From Saussurea involucrata (lineage: Eukaryota > Streptophyta > Magnoliopsida > Asterales > Asteraceae): DNA of 64,000 bases. Positions 58,130 to 64,000 of this stretch are shown here, piece after piece (within the stretch, counting starts at the first letter, position 1; every line of letters starts with the position of its first letter). Both the position numbers and the translations under genes were made by a program. The notes under the pieces are model-generated. The model was not told where the DNA came from. It worked only from the letters and a program-made list of their open reading frames with translations, and made no database searches. The DNA lies in the NCBI GenBank assembly GCA_033807775.1, contig CM066324.1:135151501-135215500 (forward strand), in the 5' to 3' direction.

Positions 58130-59567
58130 AGGGAATTTAATTAAAATACCCAAAGTTTGATTTGACCTACTAAAATACTCATTTTTTCTTTGATTTTAGC
58201 AAAATACTCATTTTTTCCGCGATCTGGTTCGCGATCGCGGACATGGACCACTTTTGAAAATTCTTTCTCCCGCGATCGCGAAGAAGAGTCCTGCGATCAT
58301 GTGATTTTGATTGTTTTGATTTGCAATTTACACTTTAAACCTCTATACTTATTTACTTACTTTACTTTATATCTTTTACTTTCATAATTTTAATTTTACA
58401 TTTAACACATATAATCATTTATTAACTAAAATACGTTAAAAATACGCATAACACGTAATTTTAAATACGTTAAAAAATACGTATAACATAATAAAATACG
58501 TTAATATTTTAATTTTACATTTAACACATATAATCGTTTAACACATAATTTTAATTTTAACAAGTTACACCATTATAATCGTCTCTTCGATACGTTCGAA
58601 ATGAGCCCAATATTGAATATTTTTTGATTTATTTATTTTATTATATATCATATATACTACGTAAAAATATTTTTAATATTTACAATTCATACTCTTATAG
58701 TTAATTATTTAATTTATGGTACATCTCTTATTTTTTTTCAATTTTGTTTTACACTCCTATCGCATTAACATAATAATCATATATTAACTAATTCATTAAA
58801 TCGTTTTAAATTATTATTATGTGTATGTGTTTATAGATATCGTGAATGGCAATAGGACAAGGTTTCACGAGAAGAATATGAAATGAGGTTTTGACAAGTT
58901 GGTATCACTGGACTCATTTAAAATTTGAGAAAATGGGTATTTGACGAATGATGATTCATGTGTGTTTGGAGCTGAAGTATTTGCAGTTACAGAGTATGCA
59001 CAAAAGGATCGATGTCTGTCCATCACAAAGTCTCCGCCAATTTTTAATACTTACACTTGGACCATCGATAATAAAATAAATAAAACGTATTTTAACTATA
59101 AGAGTACCATAAATTAAATAATTAATTATAATAATATGAATTTTAAATATAAAAATTATTTTTATGTAGTATATATGATATATATTAAAATAAATAAATC
59201 CAAAAATATTCAATATTGGGCTCATTTCGAACTTGTTAAAATTAAAACGTATTTTTTTAACGTATTTTAGTTAATAAACGATTATACGTGTTAAATGTAA
59301 AATTAAAATTATGAAAGTAAAAGGTATAAAGTAAAGTAAGTAAATAAGTATAGGGGTTGAAAGTGTAAATTGCAAATCAAAACAACCAAAATCACATGTG
59401 CCGCGGGACTTTTCTTCACGATCGCGGGATGCAATTTTTCAAAAGTAGTCCTTGTCCGCGATCGCGGACTCTCTTCGCGGAAAAAATGGGTATTTTGGCA
59501 AATTCGAGAGAGAAATAGGTATTTTGGTAAGTTAAAGTCAAACTTTGGGTATTTTAATTAAATTCCC
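58130..59567 (+). mobile_element. MULE-type element carrying a MATH exon (Pack-MULE-like)
   Basis: Ends GGGAATTTAATTAAAATACCC (left) and its inverted form (right), flanked by a 9-bp target duplication ATTATTTTT (58121-58129 and 59568-59576). Both termini contain TCGCGATCGCGG-type palindromes. Arms at 58330-58830 and 59060-59360 are inverted copies of each other around the MATH exon at 58836. No transposase. The 9-bp duplication and the captured exon fit a Pack-MULE. Confidence 0.7.
58836..59030 (+). pseudogene. Captured MATH domain exon, copy 3
   Basis: Same exon as at 27615 with more damage: the Trp codon of the WGFDK motif is now a stop, and a second stop precedes the NGYL motif. NDDSCVFGAEVF survives. 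Older or less constrained than copies 1 and 2. Confidence 0.7.
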
Positions 59568-59777
59568 ATTATTTTTATTATATTTTTTTTTTAGAAATAT
59601 TTTCAACAACTATGTTATTTTAGAAATTATAAATAACTGGAAAAAAATATTACTCTAAGCATTATGTTAAATTCCTCTCAAAAATAACAAAAAAAAAATA
59701 TGAAAGAAAAATGAAAAAATTTCAAATATAAAATAACAGAAAAGTAACACAACATAGTCATTGTATATACAATCTAA

Positions 59778-60138
59778 AAGCATCTCCAACAGTTATGCTA
59801 TATTTTTTCTAAAATAGAGTATCAAAAATCAAATTTTCTAAAAAACCTTGCTTCCAATGTCGTGAAAGTATTAAAATAATCACTACATTAATAAAATATT
59901 ATCTTCTCTCCTTAACTTTTTAATTCAAACATTTCTTATTGGTGGAAAGATTAAAATATTATTTCTCTTTTCTCTTTCTCTAATTTTAGCATACAAGAAA
60001 AATTCTCTAAATTTGAAGATTTTTTACCCTATCTCCCAACTTTTCTCTATTTTAGCATACCATATAGCATAGCTATTGGAGTAAAAAATTGTTAAAATCT
60101 ATCTTTTTTCTATTTCAACATAGTTGTTGAAGATGCTC
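59778..60138. mobile_element. Tourist-like (PIF/Harbinger) MITE
   Basis: AAGCATCTCCAACAGTT at the left and its inverted partner GTTGAAGATGCTC at the right, flanked by TAA on both sides (59775-59777, 60139-60141). This is the widespread GAGCATCTCCAAC terminus with a 3-bp duplication. Confidence 0.7.
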
Positions 60139-60141
60139 TAA

Positions 60142-60700
60142 CAACTCTAATTATCAATTTGCATCAAAACTATAAATACAAAATTGTTATAACAAAAATA
60201 TGAAGTATTGTAAAACTAGTTTTAATTTGGTTGGCATACAAAAGAAACAATCCACCTCTATGAAAATATGTTATTTCTATTACTATATTATAAATCATTT
60301 ATAAAAAACTCTTAAAAATAATTTATAAAACATTATGTACTGCTATTTAATGTTGATTACTTAAAATCTCTTAAAAACAATTAACGAAACTTTATATACT
60401 ACTGTTAATGTTAATTACTTAATTAGTTCTTATCTCTAACTCTTTCCTTTTAGTCCTTATCTCTAACTCTTTACAAATTCTCAAATGTTAAACCCCCAAA
60501 AAAACATCATTCTTTAATCCTCATTAGTTATCTAATTAATCATTATCTCTTGACCCCTTTCAAGTCCTCAAATAATGAACCTCTCAAAAAGCGTTATTCT
60601 TTGTACAAATTTATAAAAAAAGAATTATAATTTTCTCAAAACTACACAAACCGTTTTATAAAATCGACAATGATAAAAAGTAAAACAAAACATTAAAATC
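60142..60700. other. AT-rich body of a small Helitron or unassigned DNA
   Basis: No coding frame. TCTATTACTATATTATAAA at about 60276 resembles plant Helitron 5' ends but the preceding base is T, not the expected A, so the start is uncertain. Confidence 0.35.
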
Positions 60701-60708
60701 AAGATATA

Positions 60709-60738
60709 TCGCGCTGCATTGCGCGAGTACCCTTCTAG
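60709..60738 (+). mobile_element. Helitron 3' terminus (plus orientation)
   Basis: The hairpin TCGCGC-TGCATT-GCGCGA (60709-60726) is followed by a short tail ending CTAG (60735-60738) and then T. Confidence 0.7.
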
Positions 60739-60764
60739 TATTTTAATATATGATTTGATTTTAA

Positions 60765-61132
60765 GAAGCATCTTTTTAATAATTTTTTTAAAATAGAGAA
60801 TTAAAAATTAAGATATTTAAAAGAAGTTATATTTTATCTCCAATAAATTATCTATGTTTATAGATTTTAACACAAGTTATATTAATATAATATTTTTTAA
60901 TTTATCTTTTCAATACACTTTAAAAAAAACTTAATACAAAACGATAAAAGTTCAATCTCATTTGTGGGATTGAATAAAATAATCATTTCTCTCTTCTACC
61001 ACCATGTTTTAGAGAGCTATCTAAACATGGAGAATTTTAAAGTTTTCAACAAGATAGCAAAGTTGTTGAAGAGGTTTTGGGAAACAAAAACACATTTTTT
61101 TTTAATTTTAGCAAAGTTGTTGGAGATGCTCT
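60765..61132. mobile_element. Second GAGCATCTCC-type MITE, diverged
   Basis: Left end GAAGCATCTTTTTAATA and right end GTTGTTGGAGATGCTC are imperfect inverted repeats. Internal TCTCCAATAAATTATC also fits the family. The flanking triplets do not match cleanly. Confidence 0.5.
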
Positions 61133-61247
61133 GATATGAATATATCATATATGTGTATATAAAAACACTATTTAAAATCTAATGTGTACAAGTTAAATGG
61201 TTATCGAATCTCATTGAAGACCGGATTAAAAGATATTGAAATTGCTT

Positions 61248-61445
61248 AGGGGCCGTTTACAAAACGCTTACCCGGGTAAGTGCTTACCAAGTCACATTAG
61301 CATACCGGATGAATATGGCAAGGGCCAAGAATCTTACCCGGTAAGAGCGGAAGCAAGGATCGAGAGTCGAAAAAAAGAACCGAGAGTCTTACCCGGTAAG
61401 TGAGTGCGACGACTCTTACCACGGTAAGCGCTTATCGGCTAAATT
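61248..61445. mobile_element. hAT-like MITE, one end recognised
   Basis: AGGGGCCGTTTACAAAACGC starts the unit, followed by repeated TTACCCGGTAAG motifs at about 61330 and 61390. The opposite terminus is not clear; element C begins at 61484. Confidence 0.45.
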
Positions 61446-61483
61446 GTTGCATACAATAACATTTTTGTGGGACTAAAATCTTA

Positions 61484-63234
61484 TGTAATGACCGGGTCTA
61501 AATCTAAAAGGATTCCTATGTTTTGTGCTAAGATTAACAATAATGGAACTTGGTGGGCTAATTGATAAATAAGGGATAGGGTATAAATTGACACAAAACC
61601 CTATGCAGCATTCATTCCTGATTATTGTGGCGGCTGAGGAAAACGCAGAGCTAGGAATAGCGATTTCGATCAAAATTGGGAGCAAGAGATAAAGGGTTTC
61701 TTGAAGTCAGAACCCAGGTATTAAACCTAAACCATCTTCCTTATAATTTCTAATGTCTGTGTTTAGGATGGAGAGTTGAGGTCTGTATGGTTATCGGGCG
61801 AGTTTATTTTCCACTGAAGGGTTTAGCTAAAGAAAAATGTGGGTTCTGTTTGGAAATTTAATTGAACATTAGGAAGTTTTATAAACCCTCGAATTCGATT
61901 CCTGTGATCGAAAATCGAAGTCCATCTTTAAAGCATTTCTATCGCGAACCTGATTCGTCGTACCGGGAGTCGAGTTCCCAAGTCCCGATACTCTTGGTTT
62001 AGAGTCCCGGTACATTTATTTCGTGTGAAACTCCCGGTATATGCATTTTAATTGAAGTCCCGGTACATGCTTTAATGAACTCCCGGTATATGCATTTTAA
62101 TTGAAGTCCCGGTACATGCTTTAATGAACTCCCGGTATATGCATTTTAATTGAAGTCCCGGTACATCACATCGTCCCGGTGGAATGGAAATGTAAATTCC
62201 GATGAGGTATCTTGTGAAACCAAATGGTTTTGGCTTTGGGCCGTGAGCTTTTGCACCTTGGGCAGTGTGCACATTATGGCTTCCATTAATTTGTTTTAGG
62301 CAGTGAGTATGGATAAGGTTATAGATTTTTAGTATGGAGTTATAAATATAGAATTTAATATGGAATCTATTATGGGTTTTGTATGGAATTCATTATGGAT
62401 TGGTATGTGGATTTAAGAAATAAAGAAAAAGGAATTAGGATTTAAGTTGGAGAGAAAGTTAAATAATTTATATCTAGATTTATGAGTTACGTCTCCTACA
62501 TCCTAGGTGACCCATCTAGGCGTCGGGGAAGTAAGTGAGGAGTTGGATACGAGAAGATAATAGCGCGCGTCAGGTGAGTTTTCTAACTAAAATACGTGCT
62601 CCTCTAAAATGCTTATAAGTGTTTTCATGATGAGAAATGTCATGATTTATTATTATGCTTTTAATTGCATGAAAGATTTTAAAGTTTTAAATGAGATGTA
62701 TGCATACATTGTTAGACGTAAAATGGCTAAGACGGGAGAGTAGACCCGCCAGTGCTCGTGCGGGAGAGTAGACCCTTTATGCCAGGGAAGGCGCGACCCC
62801 ATAAGGCAGCATGAGGCTGACTCGTTGTCACCATAGGGTGACTTCAGGGTGCCAATTTACGAGAGGCGGACCTTGTTCCGTGGATGTTTTACATGATCAG
62901 ATTTTATATGTTTCATGCTGAAAAGATATTTTGTTTTAAATGCTTTGATAACTGTTAGGAGGGACTCACTAGACCTCATGGTCTAACCCTCGCTTTTTCA
63001 AATTAAAACCTTTTCAGGTAAGCAGGTACATAAAGGCTCTAGCAAATAAGAAGGGTGTTAGCACAATGAAGAATGAATAGTGTAGTGACACTTTAGCTTA
63101 TCTTAGTCATTTCTCAGTTGTGTAGGTTGTTTCCGCAAACCTATTTTGTTTATTGTAAGGAAAATTTTGGACCGCGATTTTGGGATAGTCTTTATTGTTG
63201 AAACGCATGTTCACAGTTGTGTAGGGTCTTTATA
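61484..63234 (+). repeat. 5' LTR of gypsy element C
   Basis: Opens TGTAATGACCGGG. The end is near 63234 (CTTTATA), 2 bp before the primer site, and lacks the usual CA, so the exact end is uncertain. It has CCGGTA-centred 49-bp tandem repeats and the hairpin box at about 62966. Confidence 0.75.
62031..62168. repeat. 49-bp tandem repeat in the LTR of element C
   Basis: CTCCCGGTATATGCATTTTA starts at 62031, 62080 and 62129, exactly 49 bp apart, each with AAGTCCCGGTACATG. Confidence 0.9.
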
Positions 63235-63236
63235 GT

Positions 63237-63250
63237 TGGTATCAGAGCCA
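63237..63250 (+). promoter_or_regulatory. Primer-binding site of element C (tRNA-Met)
   Basis: TGGTATCAGAGCCA, followed by AGTTTAAGGGATTTAGG, a leader shared with elements D and E. Confidence 0.9.
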
Positions 63251-63549
63251 TAGTTTAAGGGATTTAGGTGACCGAAAGGAGCCTAGACTTAAACTGTGAG
63301 GAGTAGAATCACAACTGAGAAACAGGAAAGCGCTAGGAGAACACTATTTTAGAAATGGGCTGATAAGGTATCAAGGACGGTCATGTAAGGTAAGTTTGGA
63401 GTTACACCTGGCCAGCGTAATTGCGAACTTACAGGTGCATGTATGTGCTTAAACTACCTTATTACCCCATTGTTGTGGCATTAGTGAGTCTTTTACGTCT
63501 AGCGAGTCCTTGTTAAGTGAGACTTTTGTTGTTGTTTTGGTGGATCAGA

Positions 63550-64000
63550 ATGTCTGCAAGAACCTTGAGGAGCAGGTCAATTCTGGTAGCGGAAGAAGCG
63601 CGAACAAAGAGTACTACGCTGCGTGAGGAGACAGTGAGGGTTGATGAGACTGCCGAAAATGAACCAGTGAATCAGCCAAGAGTGACGGCCACTCGTGGTC
63701 GAGGTAGAGGCTGTGGGAGACCTAAAGGAGCGGGACCGAGGAAGGCAGCTACGGAAGTGGGGACAACGACCACGAAAGGTAAAAGGAGGAAGAATAAAGC
63801 ACCCGTCAAGCGCAAGACGAAGAGTATTGGAGAACCGGAAGTGCAGGTAGTATCGGAACAGGAAAGTTCGATCCCGGTAAAGAAAACAAAGGCTAAGAAA
63901 GGGAGTAAACCTGGAACTGCACCGGTTTTCGTGACAGAGGATAAGTTTACGGCGGAGATGGACAAGTTGCAAAAGACTCTGCAAGCAGTGTTAGAGAACC
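63550..64000 (+). CDS. gag: Gypsy Gag, N-terminal part, open at the window edge (element C)
   Basis: The ATG at 63550 opens an uninterrupted frame of 150 codons to the last complete codon of the window. Gag forms the particle that packages retrotransposon RNA. The start MSARTLRSRS matches the Gag-like start still visible in element E near 17338. The N-terminal ~110 residues are basic and low in complexity, with an RGRGRGCGRPKG stretch like an AT-hook and later KKTKAKKGSKP. Towards the end a predicted helix starts (DKFTAEMDKLQKTL), probably leading into the capsid domain beyond the window. Together with LTR and primer site, this is the one apparently intact retrotransposon frame here. Codon structure is sound; the zinc knuckle and pol lie outside. 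The shadow frames on the minus strand at 63577-63984 are not genes. Confidence 0.75.
   Translation, partial: MSARTLRSRSILVAEEARTKSTTLREETVRVDETAENEPVNQPRVTATRGRGRGCGRPKGAGPRKAATEVGTTTTKGKRRKNKAPVKRKTKSIGEPEVQVVSEQESSIPVKKTKAKKGSKPGTAPVFVTEDKFTAEMDKLQKTLQAVLEN

Noticed and set aside
60276..60300. Helitron 5' end
   Set aside because: TCTATTACTATATTATAAA is similar to known 5' ends, but the preceding base is T and not A, so I do not call the boundary.

Overview
This is a transposon-dense stretch of a plant nuclear genome. The sequence is AT-rich with abundant MITEs, several Ty3/gypsy LTR retrotransposons primed by initiator tRNA-Met, a Copia element, a Cassandra-type TRIM with a 5S rRNA-derived LTR, Mutator-like elements (MULEs) and Helitron ends. 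A MULE transposase with a PB1-like N-terminus and SIRE-like Copia Gag are compatible with a eudicot, perhaps Asteraceae, but the lineage is inference. I see no convincing host gene. One orphan 90-codon ORF (25592-25864) is the only weak candidate outside recognised repeats.

Layout. 1-225 is the end of an LTR. 901-931 is a Helitron 3' end. 963-4939 is a MULE with 0.2 kb terminal inverted repeats (TIRs) and a perfect 9-bp target duplication (TSD). It holds a truncated transposase gene with a foldback MITE in its likely intron. 4949-6830 holds diverged repeats and MITEs. 6831-9722 is a 5' Copia remnant (LTR, primer site, broken gag), cut by gypsy element D (9723-24686, minus strand). A second gypsy element, E (15311-23115, plus strand), sits inside the second LTR of D with a 5-bp TSD. 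24687-27540 holds MITEs and unassigned AT-rich DNA.

From 27541 a foldback/MULE-type element carries an exon of a MATH (TRAF-like) domain gene in both orientations. It is split at 28781/57167 by a 28.4 kb composite insertion. The composite holds six LTRs of one non-autonomous gypsy family (A), three in each orientation, forming large palindromes. A very young gypsy element of a related family (B, 32287-40915, TSD ACTTA) is inserted in it, and a Cassandra TRIM half (56821-57166) is fused at its end. After the split element resumes there is a second MATH-carrying MULE (58130-59567), then Tourist-like MITEs, a Helitron end, and the 5' part of a gypsy element (C, from 61484) whose gag frame is open and runs off the window.

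How it fits together. Families A and B share their last ~0.9 kb of internal sequence, part of their leader and their LTR ends. B keeps protease and reverse transcriptase relics but has lost integrase, and A has no coding sequence at all. D and E are likewise non-coding apart from an integrase tail in E. The very similar LTRs of B and E show that such defective elements moved recently, so autonomous partners must lie elsewhere. All five gypsy families share a small box about 250-290 nt before the LTR 3' end: TCACTA, a short hairpin whose stem differs between families but stays paired, then ACCCT and TTTCAGGT. That box and the MATH and LTR palindromes are the most interesting signals here.
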